Shown: positions 42,621 through 53,954, numbered from the stretch's first letter. The stretch: DNA of 64,000 nt from Panulirus ornatus (GCF_036320965.1 NC_092276.1:5381282-5445281); one strand, 5' to 3'. The notes: a model not told the origin generated them from the sequence alone. Made by a program: numbers and translations.

Positions 42621-42711
42621 GCATATGTGGTCTTTGATGCCATGATCCGGAGCAAGCATGTGCTTGAAAGCAACATTTTTTCCCCAATGTTTAGGGAGTT
42701 TTACTTTTTAG

Positions 42712-42713
<2 letters not shown>

Positions 42714-42786
<73 letters not shown>
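42714..42786. repeat. (TA)n microsatellite
   Basis: 73 bp of TA. Confidence 0.98.
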
Positions 42787-42788
<2 letters not shown>

Positions 42789-43485
42789 CACAGCCGGGCG
42801 TCGTGTGATGATGGGCGGTCAGTTCTCACAGCTGCGCCATATCAATAAGGCAGGGAACATCTGTCGCCATGCCAGAGTTTATTTCGACCCCCACCCACTT
42901 CCAGCTCCCTTGCCAACCACCCCCCTTACCCCTCCCTCATCTCCCTTAGGCAACCACCCCTTTACTTCTCTCCTCCCCCTGGCATATTGTTCCTGGTGTA
43001 GCCTGTTTATGGACCACACCAAATTTCCTCCGTATATTTCGCCACGATTTTTTTTTTTTTTTTTGAGTTGTTGTGGAGCGAGACAGTACAGGTGTCGGTG
43101 TCAACACTGCGATAATATTTTTGTTAAATAATAATCATTTCCAGTGTGATGGGTTCTGGCCTCACTATGTATATATATAAATATAATTTCAAATGTTGCA
43201 GAAACTGATGGAGTGTTGCAGGGTGATAGTCGAGTTATCAGAGGCTAGCCATTGTGCTCCGTCCGGCAGGTCTGTCTGGTTGTATCAGTCGGTAATTCTG
43301 GTGATTCTGACATTTTCATTTACGACAAGTGATGATGCTCTGCCGATCCCCCTCGACATATCTGAATTCATACATACACCGCTCTCAACGCCACGATACA
43401 TACACCGCTCTCAACGCCACGTATGGAGAGACCCATGTTGGCTTCGCATACAGTTGGGTTTTCAATATAACCTTACAATCCAGAG

Positions 43486-43487
<2 letters not shown>
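42787..43487. other. Intron; nothing recognised
   Basis: A T run lies at 43049-43064, and CATACACCGCTCTCAACGCC is directly duplicated at 43373 and 43399. Confidence 0.4.

Positions 43488-43568
<81 letters not shown>
43488..43568. repeat. (TA)n microsatellite
   Basis: 81 bp of TA. Confidence 0.98.
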
Positions 43569-43574
<6 letters not shown>

Positions 43575-43992
43575 CGCTAACATAAATCTTATAGAGTTAA
43601 AGGGTGCACCGTTGTATGGTACAATAAATAGGCATAATTACTTTATATATAAATTGTTACTGGACTCGTTGATCCATTCCATGCAATCATATAGCCATAT
43701 TTCTCATTTTTACCAACAAAACTGAATTCCAGTGGTATCCTTCTCTTCTCATCTCGCACCAATTTCACGAACTGTGCCGCTTTAAGCCCTGAGGAGGCGT
43801 GAGGTGTATACGTAATCAGCTGAAGCCTTATCACCTGTGAAATCAAATGCCTTACACGTCTTTCCGCTGCTTCTTGAGGTTCCCTGACTCTTGCTGTACT
43901 GGGCTGTAACATGTGGGCTGGCCAGGAATCCAGGCGTTGGGATGATGGCAGTGTGCGTGAGAGCCTTGCGGTTCAGGGATGGAAGAGGAGCT

Positions 43993-44072
43993 GGAAAGAT
44001 GCTGCATCTGGAAGGATGTTGGCTCTTGAAGGATACTGGATCTTGAAGGATGTTGGTACTTGAGGGATGTTG
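43993..44072. repeat. 17-bp tandem repeat, about 5 copies
   Basis: GAAGGATGTTGGCTCTT and close variants in 17-bp register. Confidence 0.9.
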
Positions 44073-44364
44073 GCGTCAGAGAGGGACGGAGGCTCTTTTG
44101 GGAATCTTGACACTGAGTTATGGATATGCTGATGTGTTGCGTTTTGTTAGAGATGGACATATTTCATCGAGTCTCTCGCTGGAGGGACATCTGACGAGCG
44201 CCACATTCGATGACTCTATACTTAATGGGACACAGAAGGACACTAGTTGTAGATGAGAAAGGTATTGTGTGGCGGGAGGCAGAGGAAGGGCTGGAGAAGA
44301 CTGAGGAGTGCAGACTTGCTGGCGTTAAGCATGAAGGTAGATTTATCAAATGATTCGTCTTAAA

Positions 44365-44366
<2 letters not shown>

Positions 44367-44431
<65 letters not shown>
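44367..44431. repeat. (AG)n microsatellite
   Basis: 65 bp, second of the two AG tracts on the + strand. Confidence 0.98.
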
Positions 44432-44433
<2 letters not shown>

Positions 44434-44604
44434 ATTAGTGAAAGTAATGTTGTTGATGAAGAATTGCCGTGGAAGTGGTCGTCTTGGTAGGACTTTGGGA
44501 GGGAATCCTGAAGGATTACTTTCCTGAACGCGGGAGGGGAGTGGGCGTTGACGAGCCGGTGAGGAGTTGATCCATTACAAGGACGACTGATTACGTCACC
44601 TTGT

Positions 44605-44835
44605 CTTACGGTGCCAGGTCGTACTATCTAGATCTATGTTGCCAAGTACTGCTATCTGGTTCTACTATACCAGGTCGTGCCCTCTGTATGTACGGCACCA
44701 AGTAGTGTCATCTATTTCTACCATACTAGGTATTGCCGTCTGGTCATACGACACCAGGTAATGCCATCTCGTCCCACAGTGCAGTAACAGGTAGTGCCAT
44801 GTAGTCATACGGTGCCAGGTCGAGCTATTCACTCT
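44605..44835. repeat. Degenerate ~35-bp minisatellite, about 6 copies
   Basis: Variants of ACGGTGCCAGGTAGTGCCAT and CT(G/A)GTC(A/C)TAC recur. Confidence 0.8.
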
Positions 44836-45391
44836 TACGGCAACATTGCAGCAGTTGTAGTGCGTCATTAGTATTATGGTGACTCTGTAAATCATTCAGT
44901 ATAGGTCATCCTTGAAGTGGGAACTCATATAGCGAGGGCCTGGCGGGCAGCGCCGCCTGCAGGCATGCTGTAGAGAACAACAGATGACACGGTAAAGCCA
45001 TTGTTTATTTTCCATTACCGACGACTGGACACATGGAGAGCTCGTGACGTTTGTCTTCCATTTTCATGTGAGTTAAAATGACAAGCAAAATGGTGTTATT
45101 TAGGAGAGATTTTTCTGCGAATACGAGATTGAGTCGAGTGGGTCTTCAGCGTCGCCACTCGCGAGAAAACTGCTCTGCCATCTTACTGTACCCACCCTCA
45201 CGTCTTTCATCTTTTCTTCTTTGTTTCTTTCTTATCTTCATTCTTCTCTATCTCTCTGGCCTAACCCTTTCTGTGTTATTTTTTCTGTCTGTCACTGACT
45301 GCCTTTAACTCGTTTCGATTTTTCCGTCATATTTTGGCTTATTCCCTGCCTATTATTTTCTTTATATTCCTATGCCTTTCAGCATCGTGTA

Positions 45392-45393
<2 letters not shown>
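44836..45393. other. Intron; nothing recognised
   Basis: Pyrimidine-rich from 45180; no exon. Confidence 0.4.

Positions 45394-45474
<81 letters not shown>
45394..45474. repeat. (TA)n microsatellite at retroelement tail
   Basis: TA tract directly followed by the 3' end of the minus-strand tail. Confidence 0.97.
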
Positions 45475-45479
<5 letters not shown>

Positions 45480-45722
45480 TTCTTTTCTTTTCTTTTAAAC
45501 TATTCGCCATTTCCCGCGTTAGCGAGGTAGCGCTAAGAACAGAGGACTGGGCCTTTTTTGCAATATCCTCAACTGGCCCCCTCTGTTCCTTCTTTTGGAA
45601 AAAAAAAAGAAAAAAAAAAAAAACGAGAGGGGAGGATTTCCAGCCCCCCGCTCCCTCCCCTTTTAGTCGCCTCCTACGACACGCAGGGAATACGTGGGAA
45701 GTATTCTTAATCCCCTATCCCC
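45475..45722 (-). mobile_element. Retroelement tail variant bracketed by TA tracts
   Basis: Shares CGCGTTAGCGAGGTAGCGC with the other tails, then diverges into a distinct subfamily (GAACAGAGGACTGGGCC, an A-rich run at 45600-45623, GTCGCCTCCTACGACACGC). TA tracts abut both ends (45394-45472 and 45723-45798). I recall this variant as common in decapod sequence. Confidence 0.7.

Positions 45723-45798
<76 letters not shown>
45723..45798. repeat. (TA)n microsatellite on the other side of the tail
   Basis: TA tract with one TG interruption near 45735. Confidence 0.97.
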
Positions 45799-45802
<4 letters not shown>

Positions 45803-46861
45803 CCTTTTACTGTGTGTTCTTTAGTTCTTGTTCAGTAATTTATTTCTCATTCTTGTCACTCTTCGTTCCATTACTTCTCATTATCCCTTATAGACTACGT
45901 CTCTTTAACTAGCACTTTCCCTTACTCGCCTGATCGTTTCCCTTACCCTCCACATTACTCTCTTTTCCTCCATTTTTTTTAGTTATTCTTCACTCCTTCC
46001 GTCTCCTCCCGTTCTTACATTAACTGCTCAATTCCACATGTTCTAACTCACCCTTTTTGTTCATGGTTGCCCTTACATCTGCACTGCTTCTAGATCCCCA
46101 CCGTTCCCTATACCCTGCGATGCTACCTACCCTTCCCTCTACCTCGCAAAAAAAAGAAAAAAACTGGCTTTATGAAAGTTTGAAACACGTGAAGGCGTCG
46201 TGTTGTGTTTTGCGCCTGTGAGTAGCAGGTTCGGCTGCTGGTGTAGGTGAGGTTTGGTCCAAAATTTTGAATAATGGTCATTATTGGCTTTGACTTCGTG
46301 AAATTTATTGAGTTAATTGTTAATGACGCTTTTTATGCGTTTCCCATTTAATTTGAAATACATTTCGTAGAAAAGTCCCTCTAAATTTCCACCTAAATGT
46401 ATAAAGGAAGAATAAATCTTGACAAATTTGCCAAAACAGTCTTTCCTGGTGTGTTGTGTGTGTGTGTGAAGACATGTTGGTTTACTGTCATATTCTCATG
46501 GTAGCTCAGATGGTCGGTAATATACCCTTACTCGCCTGACTCCCCCTCGCCTGGCGTGTGTTTCTCTAACCAACCTGGTCATGCAGTCTCCTGGGACCCA
46601 TACAGTAGTCTCAGTTCGCTTGAGTCCAGTTTTAATGTTTCATGTTTGTTCTCGTCATAACAACGCTTTTTTTAAATATTCATATTTAATCTTTCATTAT
46701 TTATTGAACGTCAAAGCAACCAATGAATCTCGTCCATCACTCTTTTTGCTTTTTGTTAATTCAGCTCATTTACGCACTTGACTCGTTCTTCCATAGTAGC
46801 AATGTCAAGCATCTTTATCGTTGTGGTATCATCATTTTACACGTTCCCTTTACTGTATTCT
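45799..46861. other. Intron; nothing recognised
   Basis: Pyrimidine-rich then AT-rich; no exon or clear repeat. Confidence 0.4.
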
Positions 46862-47000
46862 CACAGGTATATCATATTTATCCTCTCAGGTATATCATAT
46901 TTATTCTCACAGGTATATCATATTTATCCTCTCAGGTATATCATATTTATTCTCACAGGTATATCATATTTATCCTCTCAGGTATATCTTATTTTTCACA
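46862..47000. repeat. 23-bp tandem repeat, 6 copies
   Basis: AGGTATATCATATTTAT begins at 46865, 46888, 46911, 46934 and 46957, with AGGTATATCTTATTTTT at 46980. Unit ends alternate CCTCTC and TCTCAC, so the true period is a 46-bp dimer. Confidence 0.96.
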
Positions 47001-48211
47001 AACCATTTCGGAATTACTGCTTGCTAAATGGCTAGATCTACTCCTTTATGCAAGTCACATTCCCAGTCTTAATGGCACGTTTTGAAATCTTTTTATTTCA
47101 CTCTGGAATACCTGTCACGCTACTATTGGCATCCTGATAGAGGAATCATCTACATACAGCAGCATTCTAGGCTTATTCACTTCCCTCACACACATCGACC
47201 ACCTTAACATATTTGTACCATTAAGCCTTCTTTCTCCCACCAATATATTCAATGAACCACAACAGTGGCCTAACGCATCTTTGTTTAGAGCCAGAGAGAC
47301 CATTAAATCATGTCTGGCGGCGGCGTTGGTAATCAATACACATGAATATTCTTCTGGCTCGAGATGCCATCTGGCAACTCTCCATGCGTTGAGCAGTTGT
47401 CACCCGCCAACCGGGTTCTGCAGCCCACTCAACACCATCTTTCGCTACATGCATAGACACTATGCGCTCCGTTGTCACGTTCTCATAATGCTAGTAATGA
47501 GCCGCTTATATAAAGTAGAAAGAAGCCATGAAATTACTCGAAAAAAAATGTGATTTTTAGAGGGACTTATCTGAGCGATCATAATAGGCGTCACATGTCA
47601 ATGAGGCATCACTGCGGTAGTTGGGAACAAAAACTTGGCCAATCATGATCCATCACCGGCCGTCAGTAAGCACGTCATCAATCAGGCGACCAGTCCCAAG
47701 AAGGATTAGGAGTGATGCCATGGATTCTGACATGGATTTCGGGGTTGTCTAATATCTATAAATGATGGATGTTTTATTCAATTTTGGATGAGTGATATGA
47801 CAGGCCTCCGTAAACGTCCGGCCGCACGAAATATTAGATTTTCCTTTCCATATAACATTGGAGAAAGTGGAAAACAAACATAATTTTCACTTGTCGCACC
47901 TCAGGCGACCTGTGTTAAGTTTACGTTATTTGCTGTTCACAGATGCTCTAACAAGTGGTAGACTAAGAACACCTGTGTATCACATTTGTAAACTAACTTA
48001 TCCCTGTGTACGGAATCTCCAGTGTCGATGAAGTTGTTCGTTTTGTAGTAGTAGTAGAGTGATGGTGGCGCAACTTGGGGTAGTGGAGGATGGATAGTGA
48101 AGGTGAAGCTAACGCAAGTGCCATCCTCTACTGCTGCATTAGGCATGTAGGGTTTGCCATCTAGTTTATGAGCTAACTTATCTCCTAATCCTGATTGTCT
48201 CTTGTCCTCAG
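47001..48211. other. Intron; nothing recognised before the exon 4 acceptor
   Basis: Short frames only. ACACCTG..TATCACATTTGTAA(A)CTAACTTATC-like text near 47970 partly recurs at 48165 (GAGCTAACTTATC). Confidence 0.4.
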
Positions 48212-48484
48212 ATCCAGCCTCTTGCGGGGCCCCTGGAGGGCGGGACCCTAGTAACAATCGAGGGTAGTAACCTGGGGCTCCGGGAGGAGGACGTCAAAGG
48301 GAATATCTTTATCGGTGACGTCCCCTGCAGCGTGCACAAGTACTATGTGTCTGTCAAAATCACTTGTCGCACGGGCCCAGCGCCATCGCGGGGTGGATCA
48401 GGTGGTACTCAGGACTTCCAGTTCCCCGTCAGCGTCACCACACCTGCCGGCACCACCAAGTCCACCGTCAAGTTCACATACACT
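48212..48484 (+). CDS. PlexB: Plexin exon 4: IPT/TIG domain 1
   Basis: Acceptor GTCCTCAG and donor GTAAGT bound 91 codons, phase 0. The exon opens [20 protein letters not shown], the classic IPT/TIG start (P..GP..GGT..TI.G.NLG), followed by GDVPCSV and CRTGPAP and ending KFTYT. IPT domains are Ig-like folds forming the plexin stalk. It follows PRIDV of the previous exon after a 10.4 kb intron and begins the compact exon cluster. Confidence 0.95.
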
Positions 48485-48585
48485 GTAAGTACCTCCGATG
48501 TGGGGCTTCAGTACGTATATACTGTATATCATTACATATATCAGTCGTATGTTTGAGCTGTGTTTGATGAGCTTTTTGTCCTCAG

Positions 48586-49178
48586 AACGTGAGCGTGACG
48601 GGAGTGTGGCCGACGCACGGGCCAGCGTCAGGCGGTACTGTGCTCTCCATCAGCGGCCGCTTCCTTAACGTGGGATCGCACGTGTCGGCCAAGCTCGACG
48701 ACCTTCCTTGCTCCGTCAACAAGACGCAATCGTCGTCGCACCGACTGGTTTGCGTCACCTCGCGGGCGCCGGTATCAGGGGACGACAGTAAGGAGGGCGA
48801 CAGCTTGCCATGGACAGTGAGAACTCTAACTGTGACAGTGGACGGGGCGCGTCGAACTCTTGCCTCGCCATTCACCTACACGCCGGACCCGAGAGTACTC
48901 GAACTTAAGCCTCGACAAAGTCCGTGGAGCGGCGGCCGCATGTTAACTGTACACGGGACTCAGCTGGATGCGGTTCAGGCCCCGCGCATTACGGTTCTCC
49001 TTCATGACCAAATCATTAACTCCTCTGCGTGTCGCGTCCTCGGACCTGACCAGATGGAATGTCCGTCGCCGACCGTGGACCGCAGCGCGCTGCAAGCTAT
49101 GCTGCGGGAGCGCCGCGATGCTCCAGAAGCCATTCTCAACCCCAGGGCGCAAGCCAGGGTCTCTCACAAAGTCTCAAG
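48586..49178 (+). CDS. PlexB: Plexin exon 5: IPT2 and first part of IPT3
   Basis: Acceptor TTGTCCTCAG bounds the exon, which has 197 codons plus two bases. Exon residues 1-99 form IPT2 (VWPTHGPASGGTVLSISG, then LPCSV and SPFTYT). Residues 100 onward start IPT3 (LKPRQSPWSGGRMLTVHG, then CRVLGP and MECPSP). The donor is the weaker AG|GTCTGT. It is supported because the split codon AG+G then reads in frame into the next exon, whereas continuing in frame meets a stop (TAA at 49189). The intron before it is 101 nt. Confidence 0.92.
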
Positions 49179-49303
49179 GTCTGTATACTAATGTCTGTTT
49201 GTGGTACATTTCCTGCACATAATACATAAACATTCATACTATTATGTGAATATGGAGCATAGAACATAACCGTATCTCATGAGCATTGCCTCTTCACACA
49301 CAG

Positions 49304-49496
49304 GTCACCGCGTCAGAACTTCGGTGATTCTATCGCCTTGGACGTAGGCTTCATCATGGACAACGTCGCCTCCGTCAGAAACCTACGACACGTCCCATCT
49401 TCTTCAGCTCGCTCCCTCCTTTACGTCCTTGATCCTACTTACAAGAAGTTCCCCAACAGCATTAAACTCTATAAAGGCGATACGCTTGTCATAGAG
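49304..49496 (+). CDS. PlexB: Plexin exon 6: end of IPT3 and start of IPT4
   Basis: Acceptor CACACACAG and donor GTAAGT bound one base completing an Arg codon plus 64 codons. The text FGDSIALDVGFIMDNV is the typical end of plexin IPT3. YVLDPTYKKFPNSIKLYKG and GDTLVIE begin the fourth IPT, which continues into exon 7. Phase 0 at its end. Introns on both sides are about 125 nt. Confidence 0.93.
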
Positions 49497-49619
49497 GTAA
49501 GTTCTGCAGGGAATTAATATTGTTCACACAAAATAAATTTCACAGCTGATCTAGTTTGTTGATATGAAAAGCAAAGAGTACGATCATGCGATTATCAGCG
49601 AGAACTTTCTCTTCCTTAG

Positions 49620-49856
49620 GGCGAGAACCTGAACTTGGCCTGCGATGAGTCAGACATGAATGTGACCATCGGGACCCGCCAGTGTAACGTGACCTCCCTC
49701 GCTCTAACACAACTTGTGTGTACTCCCCCTGAAGTCCAGCCTCCCCCTACTGACGAAAAGGGTCACTCCACCGAGCGCGACTTGCCCCTGGTTGTGGTCA
49801 GGATGGGTCAAAACCTTCGCTTCCCCATTGGATACCTGCGCTACGAGATGATCAAG
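49620..49856 (+). CDS. PlexB: Plexin exon 7: IPT4 and membrane-proximal stalk
   Basis: Acceptor TTCCTTAG and donor GTGAGT bound 79 codons, phase 0. It completes the fourth [14 protein letters not shown], then [13 protein letters not shown] and LVCTPP. The membrane-proximal segment ends [14 protein letters not shown], with plexin-like RFPIGYL just before the transmembrane exon. Asn-X-Ser/Thr sequons (NVT twice) fit an extracellular location. Confidence 0.94.
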
Positions 49857-50131
49857 GTGAGTGGGCCCCCATTGGTCGAGATTGAACTGTCATTTGAATT
49901 GCAACTCGTCGTAGTTTATATTTGAATCCAATTCACGGAAATTGTTGTTTATCGTCTTTATGATAATGAAATATAAATCGTGAAAGTTTGTTATACCAAC
50001 TTTACACCCCCCCCCCCCACACACACACACACACACACTAAGGACTACAGTAAAGTTACTATGTGTCTAAATCTTCCTTCTCCTCCTCCTCCTCCTCCTC
50101 TTCCTCGGTGGTGTTGCCATTGCGGAAACAG

Positions 50132-50315
50132 GAGTATCAGTTCCCCCCGGAGGCCATTGGTGGTATGGCGGCGGGAGGGATGTTCCTGGTGCTGGTCTCT
50201 ATGATCATCCTGGTGGTCTACCGTCGCAAGAGCAACCAGGCCGAGCGAGAATACAAGCGCATCCAGATCCAGATGGATACACTCGAGTCCAATGTGCGCT
50301 CAGAGTGCAAGCAAG
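50132..50315 (+). CDS. PlexB: Plexin exon 8: transmembrane helix and juxtamembrane segment
   Basis: Acceptor GGAAACAG and donor GTGAGG bound 61 codons plus one base. A hydrophobic helix spans exon residues about 8-30 ([20 protein letters not shown] then VVY), followed by the stop-transfer RRKS. The juxtamembrane segment ([18 protein letters not shown]) is a predicted amphipathic or coiled helix, as in all plexins. It ends ECKQ, and the split codon G|CG gives Ala, so the frame reads ECKQAFAELQ across the next intron, a strongly conserved plexin sequence. Confidence 0.96.
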
Positions 50316-50436
50316 GTGAGGCCCGAATATTCTGTTTATATGCTTTTCTTATGCAAGCTGTGAGTTGACGACACGGTATAGAATGTAGCAAAATCGAGTA
50401 TACAAAACTAAGCTGAGCTATCTTAGAAGCTGTTTG

Positions 50437-50438
<2 letters not shown>

Positions 50439-50502
<64 letters not shown>
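50439..50502. repeat. (TA)n microsatellite at retroelement 3' end
   Basis: 64 bp of TA continuing the A/T-rich tail of the minus-strand element. Confidence 0.97.
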
Positions 50503-50506
<4 letters not shown>

Positions 50507-51022
50507 TTATTTTATTTTGCTTTATCGCTGTCTCCCGCGTTAGCGAGGTAGCGCAAGGAAACAGACGAAAGAATGGCCCAACCCGCCCACATACACATGT
50601 ATATACATACATGTCCACACACGCACAATATACATACCTATACATCTCAATGTACACATATATATACACACACAGACATATACATATATACACATGTACA
50701 TAATTCATACTGTCTGCCTTTATTTGTTCTCATCGCCACCTCGCCACACATGGAATAACAACCCCCTCCCCCCTCATGTGTGCGAGGTAGCGCTAGGAAA
50801 AACACCAAAGGCCCCATTCGTTCACACTCAGTCTCTAGCTGTCATGTAATAATGCACCGAAACCACAGCTCCCTTTCCACATCCAGGCCCCACACACTTT
50901 GAATGGTTTACCCCAGACGCTTCACATGCCCTGGTTCAATCCATTGACAGCACGTCGACCCCGGTATACCACATCGTTCCAATTCACTCTATTCCTTGCA
51001 CGCCTTTCACCCTCCTGCATGT
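50503..51022 (-). mobile_element. 3' untranslated tail of the minus-strand retroelement
   Basis: Continues directly from the RT stop. Read on the minus strand it ends GCTACCTCGCTAACGCGGGA, then a short A/T-rich tail (AATAAATAAATA) merging with the TA tract at 50439-50502. The same tail recurs at 63566-64000 and, in diverged form, at 4196, 25230, 45498 and 63230, which identifies it as the element's 3' end rather than local sequence. Confidence 0.85.
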
Positions 51023-52232
51023 TCAGCCCCGATCACTCAAAATCTTTTTCACTCCATCTTTCCACCTCCAATTTGGTCTCCCACTCCTCCTCGTTCCCTC
51101 CACCTCTGACACATATATCCTCTTGGTCAATCTTTCCCCACTCATTCTCTCCATGTGACCAAACCATTTCAAAACACCCTCTTCAGCTCTCTCAACCACA
51201 CTCTTTTTATTTCCATACATCTCTCTCACCCTTACATTACTTACTCGATCAAAGCACCTCACACCACATATTGTCCTCAAACATCTCATTTCCAGCACAT
51301 CCACCCTCCTGTTCACAACTCTATCCATAGCCCACGCCTCGCAACCATACAACATTGTTGGAACCACTATTCCTTCAAACATACCCATTTTTGCTTTCCG
51401 AGATAATGTTCTCGACTTCCAAACATTCTTCAAGGCTCCCAGAATTTTCGCCCCCTCCCCCACCCTATGATTCACTTCCGCTTCCATGGTTCCATCCGCT
51501 GCCAGATCCACTCCCAGATATCTAAAACACTTCACTTCCTGCAGCTTTTCTCAATTCAAACTTAACTCCCAATTGACTTGACCCTCAACCCTACTGTACC
51601 TAATAACCTTGCTCTTATTCACATTTACTCTTAACTTTCTTCTTTCACACACTTTACCAAACTCAGTCACCAGCTTCTGCAGTTTCTTACATGAATCAGC
51701 CACCAGCGCTGTATCATCAGCGAACAACAACTGACTCACTTCCCAGGCTCTCTCATCCACAACAGACTTCATACTTGCCCCTCTTTCCAAAACTCTTGCA
51801 TTCACCTCCCTAACAACCCCATCCATAAACAAATTAAACAACCATGGAGACATCACACACCCCTGCCGCAAACCTACATTCACTGAGAACCAATCACTTT
51901 CCTCTCTTCCTACACGTACACATGCCTTACATCCTCGATAAAAACTTTTCACTGCTTCTAACAACTTGCCTCCCACACCATATATTCTTAATACCTTCCA
52001 CAGAGCATCTCTATCAACTCTATCATATGCCTTCTCCAGATCCATAAATGCTACATACAAATCCATTTGTTTTTCTAAGTATTTCTCGCATACATTCTTC
52101 AAAGCAAACACCTGAACCACACATCCTCTACCACTTCTGAAACCACACTGCTCTTCCCCAATCTGATGCTCTGTACATGCCTTCACCCTCTCAATCAATA
52201 CCCTCCCATATAATCCACCAGGAATACTCAAA

Positions 52233-52236
<4 letters not shown>
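51023..52236 (-). pseudogene. Non-LTR retrotransposon reverse transcriptase, 5'-truncated, one internal stop
   Basis: The minus strand is open from the TA tract at 52236 to a stop at about 51023, broken only by one in-frame TGA at 51551-51553. It has reverse-transcriptase features in order: CGFRSGRGC, MDLEKAYDRVD, GLRQGCVMSPWLFNLFMD and the catalytic QLLFADDTAL. A C-terminal region typical of arthropod non-LTR elements follows (LEMRCLRTICGV, WFGHMERM). The endonuclease and the start of the RT are missing. The clade is unresolved; RTE-like is a guess. It lies antisense in the intron between plexin exons 8 and 9 and is surely not functional as it stands. Confidence 0.92.

Positions 52237-52315
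<79 letters not shown>
52236..52315. repeat. (TA)n microsatellite between inverted RT fragments
   Basis: 80 bp of TA. It is followed by CGCCACCTCGCTGACGTGGG, which resembles the element's 3' terminus, so a further truncated tail may be buried here. Confidence 0.95.
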
Positions 52316-52317
<2 letters not shown>

Positions 52318-52371
52318 CCACCTCGCTGACGTGGGAAACGGCGATCAATGCATGTATAGTGCCATTGTACA

Positions 52372-52877
52372 TAGGCAAAAGGGATAAAGGTGAGTGTTCA
52401 AATTACAGAAGCATAAGTCTGTTGAGTATTCCTGGGAAATTATATGGGTGGGTATTGACTGAGAGGGTAAAGGCATGTACAGAGCATCAGATTGGGGAAG
52501 AGCACTGTGGTTTCAGAAGTGTTAAAGGGTGTGTGGATCAGGTGTTTGCTTTGAAGAATGTGAAATATTTAGAAAAACAAATGGATTTGTATATAGCATT
52601 TATGAATCTGGAGAGGGCATATGATAAGAGTTGATAGAAATGCTTTGTGGAAGGTATAAGAGTATATGGTGTGGGAGGCAAGTTGCTAGAAGCAGTGAAA
52701 AGTTTTTATCAAGGATTTAAGGCATGTGTACGCGTAGGAAGAGAGGAAAGTGATTGGTTCCCAGTGATGGTTGGTTTGCGGCAGGGATGTGTGATGTCTC
52801 CATGGTTGTTTAATTTGTTTATGGATGGAGTGGTTAGGGAGGTGAACGCAGGTAGTATTCTGAATCACATGAGTTAA
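52372..52877 (+). pseudogene. Second reverse transcriptase fragment, inverted to the first, frameshifted
   Basis: The plus strand encodes GKRDKGECSNYRSISLLSIP, then CTEHQIGEEHCGFRS and MNLERAYDKS. The frame breaks near 52630 and continues as YGVGGKLLEAVKSFYQGFKA and GLRQGCVMSPWLFNLFMD, stopping at 52877 before the FADD motif. It covers much of the same RT region as the minus-strand copy, at high identity by eye, but starts slightly further upstream in the protein. It is a dead fragment without endonuclease or C-terminus. Confidence 0.9.
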
Positions 52878-52998
52878 AGGATTGGATCGTTTGAACCAGG
52901 TAGTGGTGGTGGTGATTTAAGGTATTATTATCATCTACATCACCAGTCCACGTGTTATGGCGTAGGCTGGACATGGGAGGCACTCGACATACTACCTC

Positions 52999-53052
<54 letters not shown>

Positions 53053-53911
53053 TTCTCCTGTGTCCCAGTGTGAGTATGAGCAGCAGTTTATGAAAATGAT
53101 TATTATTCCGGCTTATACATAATAATGCTCGTGATTCTAAAGATGAATTTGATTGTATCTAAATTTTCTGTACAATGTCGGACATAGTTAAGAAAACAGC
53201 TGTTTGTGTATGAGCATTAGATTACTGTATGTGGCGAATTGCGTTTTCACTAGCTCAGAGTATTTATAATGCCCCCCCCCCCCCTTTCTTTTGTGTGTGT
53301 CAATAGCCCAGGCAACTATAGGACAGTACTGATAGATTAATGAACGTAGTAATGCTAAATCGATTAGTTTTATGATTCATTTTAAAATAAATAAGTCACA
53401 TCAAGTCGGAACATTAACTCTCAAGTTAAACATCACTAAAATTGTGTTTTTCACGGAGTCCTTCACAACAGTTGTGGTGACTTGTTCTTTTGATGGCTAC
53501 GTTGATGGAGCGATATAGATGAAGTCATGTAATACGAGAACTTTGAAACTGTTCCACATCCTAGCAAGGAGTCGTAAGTGCTGGTGACTTTGTAATTTCA
53601 TTGAAAGTTTGAAGTTAAAATGGACTTGTATCATCATACGTTAATATTATTGCATCACGTACATGATGTGCAACTGAAGTGTCGGTATTTCTCGTCTCAC
53701 GTCGTATCCTCACCCTACAATGAGAGGCATAAAGCCTGGAAAGTTTTGATGTAGTAAAGAATATTTTCCTCGTATGTTCACTAGTACAGACATGGCACCC
53801 ACCGTGTAACCAGACCCGACGGTAATGTGATATTTATAACTGAGTGAAAATGCATTATGTGTGTGTATTGCCACCAGGGAGAACCTGGTAAGTGTGGAAC
53901 ACGTCAGTACA

Positions 53912-53954
<43 letters not shown>

